Positions 42,562 to 54,149 of a DNA stretch of 64,000 bases are shown in pieces (within the stretch, counting starts at the first letter, position 1; each line of letters begins with the position of its first letter). Origin of the DNA: Morinoia aosen (Eukaryota; Arthropoda; Malacostraca; Amphipoda; Talitridae); contig CM059559.1 in NCBI GenBank assembly GCA_030386875.1, positions 66,230,392-66,294,391 of the forward strand. Reading direction: 5' to 3'. Both the position numbers and the translations under genes were made by a program. The notes below the pieces were generated by a model. It was given only the letters and a program-made list of their open reading frames with translations. It did not search any database and was not told the DNA's origin.

Positions 42562-44905
42562 CTCTTGTTGCTCTTACCACCAAGTATGGTGGGGTAACTA
42601 AGCGTGTTAATTTTCTAATTGATAGCTGCAGTCAGTCATCGCTTATTGATTTGGAGACTGTGGGTTCCGACTATTCTGATGTAGACTTGCAGGAGCTAAC
42701 TATTAACACAGTGGGTGATTCTGTTCCTTTAATTGGTAAGCAAATCAGCATTGAACTCGTGCTTCCGGACAGTGAGAAGCATGAGCTTGATGTTTTCACT
42801 ATGAGAAATTTAAACCTCCAGATGGGTATGAGAGATTTGAAGGCTAAACTCGAAATTTTAAAAAATAAACTTCCTTTGTCGGCTTCCTATCCGGAAGTTA
42901 TAAATGATAGCATCCAAATTCGCGGAATTTTGGGTGTAGATGCTCATCAAGCTTTTAAAGTTCTGGAGTTACAGCACGTAAATGGCTATATGGCCATGCG
43001 CATTTCTAACGGGTTTCTACCCTTTGGGGAGTTAAAATGTTACAACTCCTCTTTATCTTCTTTTGTTGCTTCTAAAACTAAGAAGCTAACTAATGACCTT
43101 AAAACTTCCGTTGAAAGAAATATCAATGTTAAATTATGTAAACCTTCTCTGTCTTCTGACAATGAAACTAAAACGAAAACGAAAAGGAAAGTTGCCAAAT
43201 GTAAGTTGAACGAAAATCGCTACCGTAATATTTTAAATAGTTTCTTTGAAACTCCTAAGGTGTGTACATCATTATTAGACGTTTCTGAGCAGTGCGTAGT
43301 TCAGACTGGACTTGATCAGCTGCTTGACCTTGAGCTTATTGGTATACCCTCGAAGGAGGAAGAGAATGAGAAGGAATTGGAAGATTTTAAAGATAGTGTT
43401 AAACTTGAAGAAGGTAAATATTCTGTCCAGTTGCCCTGGAATCACCAACTTTTGGCTAGAGTGCCTAACAATTTCGTATTAGCAAGATATCTTGCTCGTG
43501 AAGTAGTGACTGATAATGCCCTAAAGGGGATTGAACAGGCCTATAATGACGTATTCCTTGAGCAGCTTGAATTGGGCACCATTGAACCCATTTCCGTCAA
43601 AAAGATAGATGTACGAGCTCACAAATGGATCCCGCAGAGGCCTGTAATACGTACACATGTAGAAACTTCTAAAATTCGTCCTGTGTTTAATTGCTCTTTA
43701 AAGGTCGGTGGTTTACCCAGTCTGAACGAAGCCTCTTATGTGGGTCCTAATCTGATGAATAATTTGTTAGGACTTTTGGTCTATTTCCGTGCAAATACCG
43801 TAGTGGTTCTTTCTGACATTTTTCAAGCTTTCTTGCAGGTGAAACTTGCTTGTGATTTTGACCGCAATCAGCTTAGCTTCATCCTTTTCAAGGATGGCAA
43901 ATTTTTGTATTACCGTTACACAACTCTGTTGTTCGGGTTTGTTGCATCGCCTTATATTCTTAACTATCTGCTCAAATTGCACGCTCAAACTATTACTGAT
44001 TTGACAGGGAGAGACGTTATGGCGAATAAGCTGTACGTCGATAATTTTGTGTTCACTACTGAGAGTCCTGAACTGGCGCTGTGCACTTTTCGCAGAGCCA
44101 ACAGTGAATTTGAGAAAAGTGGGTTTCCGTTACGCAAATGGAAGTCCAATAATTCTGAACTTCTTTCCCAAATTGACCCTGCTCTATGTGGTGCCGAAGT
44201 GCACTCCAGAGTGCTAGGGTACGACTATAACTCTTCTACGGATCTTCTTTCTCTGTCTGTAAAAAGGTTGGACTCTTCTTGTAAAACACGAAGAAAAATT
44301 ATTTCTGAAGTAGCGTCCATTTACGACCCCTTGGGAATTTTGTTGCCCTTTTCTGTGCGAGGTAAGCTTATTTTGAGAAAATTGACGCCCTTGAGGCTAG
44401 GTTGGGATCAGAATGTTCCGGAAGACTTATGTAATGAATGGCAGAAATATTGTCTGGAATTTTCGGAATTGAGGGATTACGAGTTTCCTAGAATGACTTT
44501 GGCTGAGACTAAAACTACCCAACTTGTTGTATTCTGTGATGCTAGTGCTAGCACCTTTGGTACCTGTATCTATGGCGTCCAAGAGGATCGCAGCGCATTA
44601 CTTTTCTCTATAGGTTAGGTTTCGCCTTCTCGCCAGCGAACTCTTCCTTTCCTCGAACTTTTGGCAGTGTTTCTTGCCTATCATTGTCTTCTATCTCTTC
44701 TGTGTGATGTTAATTTTCCTTATAAAGTGGCTAATGTAACTATTCTTACTGATTCACAGGTCACCCTAGCTTGGCTCTTGAGCGGTAAACCTCCTCGCAA
44801 AAATATATTTGTAAACAACAGGATAAAAGACATAGAAGCCATGCGTAAGCAGCTTGAGTGTAAGGCCTTGACTGCCTTTAGTTACGAGTACGTGCCCACG
44901 ATGTT
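42534..44905 (+). pseudogene. BEL-A pol: protease, RT, start of RNase H
   Basis: A single frame follows gag's TGA and is open to TAG 44616-44618, then continues in frame to 44905, where BEL-D interrupts it. Protease: VNFLIDSCSQSSLIDL (the usual DSG is DSC here). RT: KIRPVFNCSLKVGGLPSLNE, VVLSDIFQAFLQVKL (motif A Asp), TLLFGFVASPYILNYLL and KLYVDNFVFTTE (motif C reads YVDN, not YVDD). RNase H: LVVFCDASASTFGTCIYG and ILTDSQVTLAWLLSGK. This is the BEL/Pao (Peptidase A17 plus RT) layout. It is defective because of the TAG, altered active-site residues and the insertions. Confidence 0.87.
44901..44905. repeat. Target-site duplication of BEL-D, left copy
   Basis: ATGTT, repeated at 52934-52938. 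BEL-C has a single ATGTT at the homologous position. Confidence 0.9.
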
Positions 44906-46429
44906 TGTCGCGTCTTACCAGACGCGAATTTTGAACTTCTCCATACGGCAACATTTTGCGGATCCGCGCTGGTTCGCAAGACTGACGCAGCGTGTTATTT
45001 GAATAAAGTGTGCACAGAGGAAACAACGTCTTCCCGGATAATTTCAAGTTTCTGTGTACTGTGGTGGTCATATTGTGTCAGAAAACTATTAACTGCGTGT
45101 TTTTGAACTAGCTATATTGTCGATTCGCCACTATGTGTCTTTGTGTTTGACAGCGGTGAACAGCCGGCCGCTAGAGCGTTCAAGGATGTTTCTGGCGGCC
45201 GGCGAACCACCTACATTGAGTCAGACTAGCCGTCGTGATGCTGTGACTATTCTAGTGCTTTCTCTAGAAAGTAGGCTGTATTGCGATGCTAGAAATTTAA
45301 CGGCTCAGATTGTGAAATAACCGCATTTCAGCAGGCCCACTGAACGTGTAAATTTTACAGACTTATTCATTGATTTTTATTCTGAATTTTGAGCTGGGTA
45401 TTGAACTTCAGTTTAACCAATCACAAGTGACGTGTTCTAGCATAAAAACGTGGGACGTAAATTAGCAAAAACAGATACTAGCAATTTCAAATTAACCGTG
45501 TATAACCCAAATTTCACTAATGAAAAATAAAATATTTTTATCGATATTTGTTGGCTCCTCACCCATGAGCTGTGCTGGGCAAATTGCGCCAGTCAGTAAG
45601 GTAGAAGCCTAGAGTTAAAGCACTTTCAAAAATAGACTGGGAATATACACAGAAACTTATGAGACCACTAGCCCATGTGATTTGTGTTTTCAAGGCGATG
45701 TTGGTCAATGTGTACTTGTTGCACTGTATTATAAGTTGAGTAATTTAATTGGCGAGTCATGACAGGGTAGATGCTTTTAGTGCTAGGCTGATCATGAGAT
45801 AGTCGTTTTTTTTTGACAATAGGATTTTTTTTACAATGGCTGATCTGCTGTATCTTAAGTTCTGATATTCTGCGACCGGATAGGCTGTAGCACTAGTCCG
45901 CTGTTACTATTTTAGCTTGCCCCTGCTTCAGAGACCTAATTCTTAAACATTTCCCTTCCCACAGGTAGAGTAAAGAAAAACAAGTAGCCATTCCCTTTGT
46001 ATGTTGAAATAGGCTATTCCAAGTTTTCTAACGTGAGGGACCTTTTCCCATCGTCTGTAAGTATTCTAAAGCGTTGTCAGGTTGTTCTATCGAGGTTGCA
46101 ACCGTTGCCTTTGTAGCATTTGATTATGCAAACAGTCAGTGGATGCCGGTACCTAAAATTAAAATTAGTGTGTTAACATACTGTCCTCCTCTGACCACAG
46201 TGCACATATCTAATAGCCTAAAGATTATAACAAGATGACAATTAAAGACTTCCATGTGTGATTTATAAAATTAGACTTGCCTTGTTGCGTACTCCATGTA
46301 GAGAATGAAATGTGTTTCTTATCTTGAAAGTCTGAAATTTTAACATGCTGAATCAGACGCTAAAAAAAAGTTGTAATCAATGTGTGTGTGAGTAGGCTGT
46401 CCTCCTTTGGTCCTCTGTGTGTATTACAA

Positions 46430-46580
46430 ATGTGTTTTTTAGCAATGTGTTCTTTAGCGAGGTGTTCTTTAACAAGGTGTTCTGTGGCAATGTGTTCTTT
46501 GGCTGGAGAGTGTTCTTTGGCAATGTGTTCTTTAGCTGGAGAATGTTCTTTGGCAATGTGTTCTTTAGCCGGAGAGACTT
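46430..46580 (+). repeat. AATGTGTTCTTTGGC-type minisatellite in BEL-D 5' LTR
   Basis: Seven to eight degenerate units of 15-18 bp (for example GCAATGTGTTCTTTAGC, GCTGGAGAGTGTTCTTTG). The homologous array lies at about 52220-52370. Confidence 0.8.
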
Positions 46581-46658
46581 ATTTCTTCTCAGTTGTTGCG
46601 ACGGCCTCTCGCCGCGTTATGTTTTGGACTGACAACTATTAACCCCTTCCATACATTG

Positions 46659-46988
46659 CTATTCTCTTGAGTGCTATTCTCTTGAGTGCTATTCTCTTGA
46701 GTGCTATTCTCTTGGGTGCTATTCTCTTGAGTGCTATTCTCTCAAGTGCTATTCTCTTAAGTGCTATTCTCTTAAGTGCTATTCTCTTAAGTGCTATTCT
46801 CTTAAGTGCTATTCTCTTAAGTGCTATTCTCCTGAGTGCTATTCTCCTGAGTGCTACTCTCTTGAGTGTTACTCTCTAGAGTGCTACTCTTTTGAGTGCT
46901 ACTCGCTTAGGTGCTATTCTCTTAGGTGCTATTCTCTTAGGTGCTATTCTCTTAAGTGTTGCTCTCTTAAGTGCTACTCTCTTGAGTG
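46659..46988 (+). repeat. 15-bp minisatellite, 22 units, in BEL-D 5' LTR
   Basis: Consensus CTATTCTCTTGAGTG, 22 head-to-tail units. In one frame it reads repeated SAILL pentapeptides (open 46667-46879). Three more units are present than in the 3' LTR copy. Confidence 0.95.
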
Positions 46989-47290
46989 CTACTATCTAGA
47001 ACTGGAATTCTGTAATTCGTACTGTCATGCCAAAAAACCTGAATTCTACCTGTTTGTGCAGTTTACGGAGTCAACGGGATAAGAAATAAAAACCTGAAGA
47101 GACCTCTTTTTCTTTGGGCGTCCTACTGAACTCCGTTCAATTGCGTGCCGAAGCGAAGATAGAATTCCGCTAGAGCACCCAATACAGTAAAAGACGTCAG
47201 CGGAAGGTGCTCCTCCACGAAGAAGTCCTTCAAAGAGGAGGCCCACAGTAGATTCTCAGCAGCCCGTGGCGAATATTCAAGAGCACAGAA

Positions 47291-48793
47291 ATGAACTCTC
47301 TCGGAAGAAAGAACAAGCCTAGACTTCCACAGCTGGAAGACCAGTTCAACACCGAGCTAGCAGCCTTGAACAGTCTCCTGAATGGTGTAGTACCACGAGA
47401 TCTCAAGACTCCCGGCGAGGTCGACCAGGTGTACTCTGGAATCCGAACAAGGGCTAAGGCCGTCAAGCAACTCGGAGACCAGTTAGTCATGGCTCTCGAG
47501 AGCTCAGGAGCCACAGCAGAAGCGACAGTGATTCGGGACTCACTGACAATCGCCAGAGCCCGCAGGAAGAAGTTGATGAGTTCAATGGACCACAGAAGCG
47601 AGGAACTCTTGGAAAGCTCGTCACGAAGTATGGTCAAGAGACCTTCCGAGCGCAGAAGTTCAAGGTCAAAAAGGACCTCACAGAGAGACCAGTGGCAAGA
47701 CGCTGCACACCAGCGAGGCGGGTCCTCAAAACTTCCCTCGGCTAAGAGTCAGAGCAAACACGGCTCCAAACATCAGGGCAAAGACCAGACCAGCTCCAGC
47801 CATCGTTGCCAGAGCCACCAAAATTCGAGCTATCGCAGTCAGAGCCAAGACAGTGAGAGCGATCACAGCCAGAGCCTGCGAAGCGCCAGCCTCCAACACG
47901 AAGACAGGGAGTCTGAGCGCCACGAGTCCCCTGGACAAGGCAACACGAAAATGCTCATTGACCTCACGGAAGACCCATCAGTGGTGTTAGCACAAATCAC
48001 CATTGAGAGGTCAAAATTGAGGAGTGGGTACCGAACAGAGGACGATCGGCCCGTCGGCGAGGAGAATACCGAGTGCAAAGAGGCTCGCACAGGAGCATGG
48101 GTCGACCAAGCCTTCCAGCATCACGTCAATGAGCCCGCTGGGGGCGCCACGGCGGTTGCGAACGCTCTACCCCGTGACACCAATCTCGCACCTCCGATGA
48201 ATCCCTCCGCACCAGCATTCCAGCCCAGGGCTTCCACCAGCTCACCTGCCGTGGTCTTTGAAACAAGGCCACCAGTGATCGACGGAGCTATGAGGCTCTC
48301 AATGATCGAAGACTTAAAACAGGGGCCCAGCCAGCCTTACGCGGGAGAGGCTCATCTGTTCCACAGATGGTTCGATGCCCTCAAGAGAAGGATGGAAAGG
48401 CTCGCCGTGGAGCCCATCGACGCCATCGAGATCCTCACAAGCCATACCTGCGGAGAGCCGAGAAGCCTGATCGACGATATACTAGCCGCCACATACCTGG
48501 ACACAGCGGCCCTGCTCACCCACATGGTCGAACAATTGAAGACTCGCTTCGGCTCTGACGACAGGGTAGCCGACAGCCTGCTCGAACGCCTCGCGCAAAC
48601 TTCGGACATCAAAGGGTCGAAGGGCGACCGCACGGTCGGTCTCAAGCTGCGGAAGTTCAGCGACGCCTGTCTAGCGATTCATCACACCATGCAACATAAC
48701 CACGGCCTCTCCTTCCTGAACACCGACGTAGGGCTATCCCCCATCGTAGCGAGACTGCCCTTCTTCGTTCTGGATGCCTGGAGAAGCGAATGA
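47291..48793 (+). CDS. BEL-D gag
   Basis: ATG 47291 (MNSLGRKNKPR) to TGA 48793, 500 codons, about 100 nt downstream of the LTR. An N-terminal helical region (LEDQFNTELAALNSLLNGV, IRTRAKAVKQLGDQLVMAL) is followed by a very Ser/Gln/His-rich, basic stretch (residues 120-220). The second half carries the DUF1759-type capsid region of BEL/Pao gag: YAGEAHLFHRWFDALKRRMERL, then AIEILTSHTCGEP, MVEQLKTRFGSDDRVADSLL and VGLKLRKFSDACL. The frame continues after the TGA with matching sequence (RLFGSPPDFARF), so the stop is either a mutation or a readthrough point. The particle protein would package BEL-D RNA. Confidence 0.85.
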   Translation: MNSLGRKNKPRLPQLEDQFNTELAALNSLLNGVVPRDLKTPGEVDQVYSGIRTRAKAVKQLGDQLVMALESSGATAEATVIRDSLTIARARRKKLMSSMDHRSEELLESSSRSMVKRPSERRSSRSKRTSQRDQWQDAAHQRGGSSKLPSAKSQSKHGSKHQGKDQTSSSHRCQSHQNSSYRSQSQDSESDHSQSLRSASLQHEDRESERHESPGQGNTKMLIDLTEDPSVVLAQITIERSKLRSGYRTEDDRPVGEENTECKEARTGAWVDQAFQHHVNEPAGGATAVANALPRDTNLAPPMNPSAPAFQPRASTSSPAVVFETRPPVIDGAMRLSMIEDLKQGPSQPYAGEAHLFHRWFDALKRRMERLAVEPIDAIEILTSHTCGEPRSLIDDILAATYLDTAALLTHMVEQLKTRFGSDDRVADSLLERLAQTSDIKGSKGDRTVGLKLRKFSDACLAIHHTMQHNHGLSFLNTDVGLSPIVARLPFFVLDAWRSE

Positions 48794-50164
48794 ACTAGGC
48801 ACAGAAGATTATTTGGATCGCCACCTGATTTCGCCAGGTTCTGCGAGTTCATCAAAACGCTGTCAGACACCCAGTGCGACAGTTTTGGGGCATCGAACCT
48901 CAACTGGGTGAGTAATCGACGCGACACCGCGGCCCCCGCTCGCCCTAGTCCAAGAGCCCCGCGAGTTCTCTACACATCCTCGGAGAATCGACCCGGCAGC
49001 TATGTTCTCCACCGGAGTGCAAAGCACGAGACAAGCTCATGCCAAGCGGTGAGAAAAATGGAACCGCAAAAGTAGAAGGATTTCATCCGCGAATATAAGT
49101 TGTGTTATCGCTGCCTAGGCACTCACTGGGCCAAGCACTGCAATGAAGTTGTGAAGTGCGACGACTGCGGAGCCAACAATCACAGCACAACTGCTCACAT
49201 CAACAGGCGAGCACCAGGAAATTCGAGTGAAACCACTCGTCAGGAGAGACCCAGTCGAGAACCGAGCGACGACAGGGCTCAGAGTGAACTCGGTGAGAGT
49301 TTGAGAGTCGTGGCCCTGGCCTCTCGCGTGCCCACAGCTGAGAAGAGTGCATGCAGCAAAGTTGTCCTGGCAGACGTTATCGACGAGAACACGGGTCGGT
49401 CGTGCCGCGCCTACGTAATCCTGGACGAGATGAGTACCACTTCCTTCTGCTCTCCTAAGTTGTTGAACGCCCTTCGCTTGACAACCCCTGAGACTCACTA
49501 CGCGCTAGAGACGCTGACTAATCAATCCGCCGTTCGGTACGGCAGACGCGTGTCAGGGCTGAAAATAAAGGGAGTGTCTGAAGACCAAACATTCGAGCTC
49601 CCACCGATGTTGGAATGCGATTCCATCCCCGACAGAAAACAAGCAGTCGCAACCTATGGACGCGTCGCAAGAACCCCGGAGATATCGCACTTCGCCCACC
49701 ATTTCTTGCCCTTGGACGAACACGCAGAAGTCGCGGTGCTCCTGGGGACGGACTGTGGAGACCTACTCTACAGCCACTCCGACAAACAACGCCGTAAGGC
49801 TCCGTTCGTCCACCACACTCCCTTAGGCTGGGCAGTGGTCGGCAAGGTGATCGACGACGTCAACCCCGAAGGAGAGCACTCTTACACGGTCGCAAGAATC
49901 GTAGCCGAAGCCGCTCTCAAAACCCGTGGCCCGGAGACGTGCCTTGAACCGTTTTCAGGAAAAGACGCTATTACCCAGCAGCACAGCGATGAAACCTTTC
50001 ATCCGCGGCCCCCCGACGACCGAAGAGACTCTGAAAAGATGAAAAATACAAGGGTAGAGGACGAGAATCGAGCGGAAGCCCCGCCAACGACGAGATTTAT
50101 CAACCAGTCAGCAACCAACGATGGAATGGCCGCTCTGTGCGATCAAGACAGCACATCACCGTAG
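48794..50164 (+). pseudogene. BEL-D zinc knuckle and protease-like region
   Basis: Same frame as gag, interrupted by TGA at 48791-48793 and TAG at about 49073 (after MEPQK). KLCYRCLGTHWAKHC and VKCDDCGANNHSTTAH are the BEL nucleocapsid knuckles. Then a DUF1758/A17-like protease region: VVLADVIDENTGRSCRAYVILDEMSTTSFCSPKLLNAL, where the catalytic block reads LDEMSTTS rather than D-S/T-G. HHFLPLDEHAEVAVLLGTDCGDLL and PLGWAVVGKV finish the protease domain, as in Pao proteins. It stops at TAG 50162-50164. Confidence 0.78.
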
Positions 50165-50682
50165 TCCAAGAAGAGACTGAAATGGGAGCTGCCGCACCCT
50201 GGTGATCTGAAGAGAAAGTACGACGTGCACTATGCTGAGCGCACATCTGTTAATAAGAGAGCTCGACAGAACGGGCCAAGTAAAGGGGGAGGCAGCCCCA
50301 CGGCCCCCGACCCTCCAGGAAACGCCAAGCACCCACCTCCATCATCCTCTAACCAACCTCTCAGTACCGTCTGCGCGACAAGCTGCCGTCGGAACTCGAA
50401 GCATCATGACGAGCATGACGCATTTGCCGACGCACGAGGAATGCCGAGCAGCGTCGAAAAAGACCAGGAGACAACACCAGGACCCCTCCAGAGGTCCACC
50501 ACCCGCCAGCGACGGAAAGCGCGACATTGGTTGGGGTGGCAAAGAGGCCTCCTCTACGAGCCACGACCGCGCAGCAGGTGGAAAGCCACACACCCGTCGC
50601 TGAAGACGACGGATGGTGCGTCCTGCCATTGAATTGGTCCTCATCCACCGCCCCCCCGGCGGCAGCATTTAGTGGAGATACT
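50165..50682 (+). other. BEL-D tail where RT-integrase should be
   Basis: Only about 520 nt separate the protease from the polypurine tract. The frame stays open to 50632 (LKRKYDVHYAERTSVNKRARQ and a Pro-rich stretch), but no RT, RNase H or integrase motif is present. Autonomous BEL elements carry roughly 3 kb of coding sequence here. Confidence 0.7.
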
Positions 50683-50698
50683 CCACAAAAAAGGGGAG
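50683..50698 (+). promoter_or_regulatory. Polypurine tract of BEL-D
   Basis: CACAAAAAAGGGGAG directly precedes the TG of the 3' LTR. Confidence 0.82.
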
Positions 50699-52933
50699 TG
50701 TCGCGTCTTACCAGAGGCGAATTTTGAACTTCTCCATACGGCAACATTTTGCGGATCCGCGCTGGTTCGCAAGACTGACGCAGCGTGTTATTTGAATAAA
50801 GTGTGCACAGAGGAAATAACGTCTTCCCGGATAATTTTAAGTTTCCGTGTACTGTGGTGGCCATATTGTGTCAGAAAACTATTAACTACGTGTTTTTGAA
50901 CTAGCTATATTGTCGATTCGCCACTATGTGTCTTTGTGTTTGACAGCGGTGAACAGCCGGCCGCTAGAGCGTTCAAGGATGTTTCTGGCGGCCGGCGAAC
51001 CACCTACATTGAGTCAGACTAGCCGTCGTGATGCTGTGACTATTCTAGTGCTTTCTCTAGACAGTAGGCTGTATTGCGATGCTAGAAATTTGACGGCTCA
51101 GATTGTGAAATAACCGAATTTCAGCAGGCCCACTGAACGTGTAAATTTTACAGACTTATTCATTGATTTCTACTCTGAATTTTGAGCTTGGTATTGAACT
51201 TCAGTTTAACCAATCACAAGTGACGTGTTCTAGCATAAAAACGTGGGACGTAAATTAGCAAAAACAGATACTAGCAATTTCAAATTAACCGTGTATAACC
51301 CAAATTTCACTAATGAAAAATAAAATATTTGTATCAAATATTTGTTGGCTCCTCACCCATGAGCTGTGCTGGGCAAGTTGCGCCAGTCAGTAAGGTAGAA
51401 TCCTAGAGTTAAAGCACTTTCAAAAGTAGACTGGGAATATACACAGAAACTTATGAGACCACTAGCCCATGTGATTTGTGTTTTCAAGGCGACGTTGGTC
51501 AATGTGTACTTGTTGCACTGTATTATAAGTTGAGTAATTTAATTGGCGAGTCATGACAGGGTAGATGCTTTCAGTGCTAGGCTGATCATGAGATGGCCGT
51601 TTTTTTGACAATAGGTTTTTTTTACAATGGCTGATCTGCTGTATCTTAAGTTCTGCTATTCTCCGACCGGATAGGCTGTAGCACTAGTCCGCTGTTACTA
51701 TTTTAGCTTGCCCCTGCATCAGAGACCTAATTCTTTAACATTTCCCTTCCCACAGGTAGAGTACAGAAAAACAAGTAGCCATTCCTTTTGTATGTTGAAA
51801 TAGGCTATTCCAAGTTTTCTAACGTGAGGGACCTTCCCCCATCGTCTGTAAGTATTCTAAAGCGTTGTCAGATTGTTCTATCGAGGTTGCAACCGTTGCC
51901 TTTGTAGCATTTGATTATGCAAACAGTCAGAGGAAGCCGGTACCTAAAATTAAAATTAGTGTATTAACATACTGTCTTCCTCTGACCACAGTGCACATAT
52001 CTAATAGCCTAAAGATTATAACAAGATGACAAGTAAAGACTTCCATGAGTGATTTATAAAATTAGACTTGCCTCGTTGCGTACTCCATGTAGAGAATGAA
52101 ATGTGTTTCTTATCTTGAAAGTCTGAAATTTCAACCTGCTGAATCAGACGCTAAAAAAAAAGTTGTAATCAATGTGTGTGTGAGTAGGCTGTCCTCCTTT
52201 GGTCCTGTGTGTGTATTACAAATGTGTTTTTTAGCAATGTGTTCTTTAGCAAGGTGTTCTTTAACAAGGTTTTCTTTGGCAATGTGTTCTTTGGCTGGAG
52301 AGTGTTCTTTGGCAATGTGTTCTTTAGCTGGAGAATGTTCTTTGGCAATGTGTTCTATAGCCGGAGAGACTTATTTCTTCTCAGTTGTTGCGACGGCCTC
52401 TCGCCGCGTTATGTTTTGGACTGACAACTATTAACCCCTTCCATACATTGCTATTCTCTTGAGTGCTATTCTCTTGAGTGCTATTCTCTTGAGTGCTATT
52501 CTCTTGGGTGCTATTCTCTTGAGTGCTATTCTCTCAAGTGCTATTCTCTTAAGTGCTATTCTCTTAAGTGCTATTCTCTTAAGTGCTATTCTTTTAAGTG
52601 CTATTCTCCTGAGTGCTACTCTCTTGAGTGTTACTCTCTTGAGTGCTACTCTCTTGAGTGCTACTCTCTTAGGTGCTATTCTCTTAGGTGCTATTCTCTT
52701 AAGTATTGCTCTCTTAAGTGCTACTCTCTTGAGTGCTACTATCTAGAACTGGAATTCTGTAATTCGTACTGTCATGCGAAAAAACGTGAATTCTTCCTGT
52801 TTGTGCAGTTTACGGAGTCAACGGGATAAGAAATAAAAACCTGAAGAGACCTCTTTTTCTTTGGGCGTCCTACTGAACTCCGTTCAATTGCGTGCCGAAG
52901 CGAAGATATAATTCCGCTAGAGCACCCAATACA
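50699..52933 (+). repeat. 3' LTR of BEL-D (2235 bp)
   Basis: Matches 44906-47186; 46 bp shorter, mostly because its 15-bp minisatellite has 19 instead of 22 units. It ends ACCCAATACA before the ATGTT duplication. Confidence 0.9.
52451..52735 (+). repeat. 15-bp minisatellite, 19 units, in BEL-D 3' LTR
   Basis: Same unit as at 46659-46988. It remains open as SAILL repeats (52459-52746). Confidence 0.95.
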
Positions 52934-53389
52934 ATGTTTAACGTTGCAGACATGCTGACGCGGGGTGTTAAGGTATCTAAATTTCTAGAGAATAAATTGT
53001 TATGGTTAGAAAGTCCTTCTTGGATCAGAGAAAGTAGAGATAAGTGGCCTAAGGGTCACTTAGGATGCATTCCGCAGCAATTTGTTTCAGACACGTGTAT
53101 CGCAGTTAATGTTGCTCACCCAGGTGAAGCTTCTATTGTAACGCTTGAGCGCTTCTCCTCCTACCCAAAGCTGTTGGGTGCGGTGGAGAAGGTATTTAGG
53201 GCCGTAGCAATCTCGAAGCGCGCAGATCCGGGGGAGTCTAAACTGCGAGCGTTTCTTTACCTCATTTCCTCTATGCAAAAAGCGCATTTTGCCAGCGAGA
53301 TAGAGGCCTTAGAAACCAAGAATCCTCGTCCGCCTTTGCTTGTTAGATCTTTCAACTTGTTTCTTGACTCTCATAATTTAATTAGATCT
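52934..53389 (+). pseudogene. BEL-A pol segment between BEL-D and BEL-C (RNase H/integrase linker)
   Basis: Continues the RNase H domain of BEL-A after BEL-D: MFNVADMLTRGVKVSKFLE, then LWLESPSWIRESRDKWPKG and FLDSHNLIRS. It corresponds residue by residue to the intact frame of BEL-C at about 56100-55630. It stops at the ATCT where BEL-C inserted. Confidence 0.85.
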
Positions 53390-53980
53390 TGTGCGAAGCC
53401 ACCTTAACAAGTGGACTTAACTTCCCGTAGTAACGGGCCCTACGGCACACAAATTTACCGGGCACCCATCTGGGGGCTGGTAACGCTGAAATTTAAGATA
53501 ATTAAGCATAAGCGGAGCGTCATTAGCGGGTGTCTCACCTGAAGATCTTCGAAAACAATGTTCAGGCGAACACTCTTCACTGTAGCCGGCTGTCTAGGAC
53601 CCAAAAGTCCTTTGTAGCGAGGGCAGAATGCCGAGTCACGCGCAGCACACGAGAAGAAGGTGCGCTCGCAATCACGGCCGATTTCAATCTGACGTGGCAG
53701 CCTTCAGGCGCAGCGCTCTTTGGCTTGCTCGAACCCGTCGCGCTGGCTTAGGACTCGAACAAGAAGATCAGACGAACGTTTCAGTATTTAAGTTTACATT
53801 TTTCGCCGTAGACGTGAGGACCCCCACCATTGCTCCGCTTAGTCGTAAAATTATCAGCGTTATTAATTTTTAGGCTTATTAGATGGAGCAGAGCCTCTGC
53901 CCCTCATTGCGGAAGGCCTTTTGTGCCTTATAAAATCCGCAAAGGACCTCAGCGTTCGAGCAATGACTGGAATCTCGACA
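53390..53980 (-). repeat. 3' LTR of BEL-C
   Basis: 591 bp, matching 60473-61063 with a few percent substitutions by eye. Confidence 0.9.
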
Positions 53981-54149
53981 CAATCCAGGCAAGATAAAAA
54001 ACGGAGTTTTCATCAGAAATTTCCGTTACATAGATTTAACATTTAAACATTTTAATATATTAATGTTACTTTCCAGAGGAAGCATAGAAAGAACACCAAT
54101 TACATTTATGCGCATATTACTTTTAAGTGCAATAAAGTGGGAAAGCACA

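Larger units (their letters stand above)
44906..47186 (+). repeat. 5' LTR of BEL-D (2281 bp)
   Basis: The first 200 bp hold a GAATAAAGTG polyadenylation-like site (about 45001). Near 45420-45460 are a CCAAT-like CCAATCACAAG, TGACGT and a TAGCATAAAAACG TATA-like site. The 3' part contains two minisatellites (46440-46580 and 46659-46988). It matches 50699-52933 throughout. Confidence 0.9.
44906..52933 (+). mobile_element. BEL-D: non-autonomous BEL-like element with 2.2-kb LTRs
   Basis: Begins TGTCGCGTCTTACC and ends CCCAATACA, with ATGTT duplications. Its LTRs are 2281 and 2235 bp, unusually long for a BEL element. The interior (47187-50698) encodes gag and a protease-like region in one frame but no RT, RNase H or integrase. 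It must therefore have been mobilised in trans. The LTR copies differ by only a few percent by eye, so it inserted relatively recently. Confidence 0.88.

Noticed and set aside
46659..46988. CRISPR array
   Set aside because: Units are contiguous 15-mers without spacers, in a eukaryotic LTR.
47230..49498. Minus-strand ORFs opposite BEL-D gag-protease
   Set aside because: They mirror the GC-rich coding strand and lack family motifs.
50225..50632. BEL-D integrase remnant
   Set aside because: No zinc-finger, catalytic or C-terminal integrase motif; low-complexity Pro/Ser/Arg content only.
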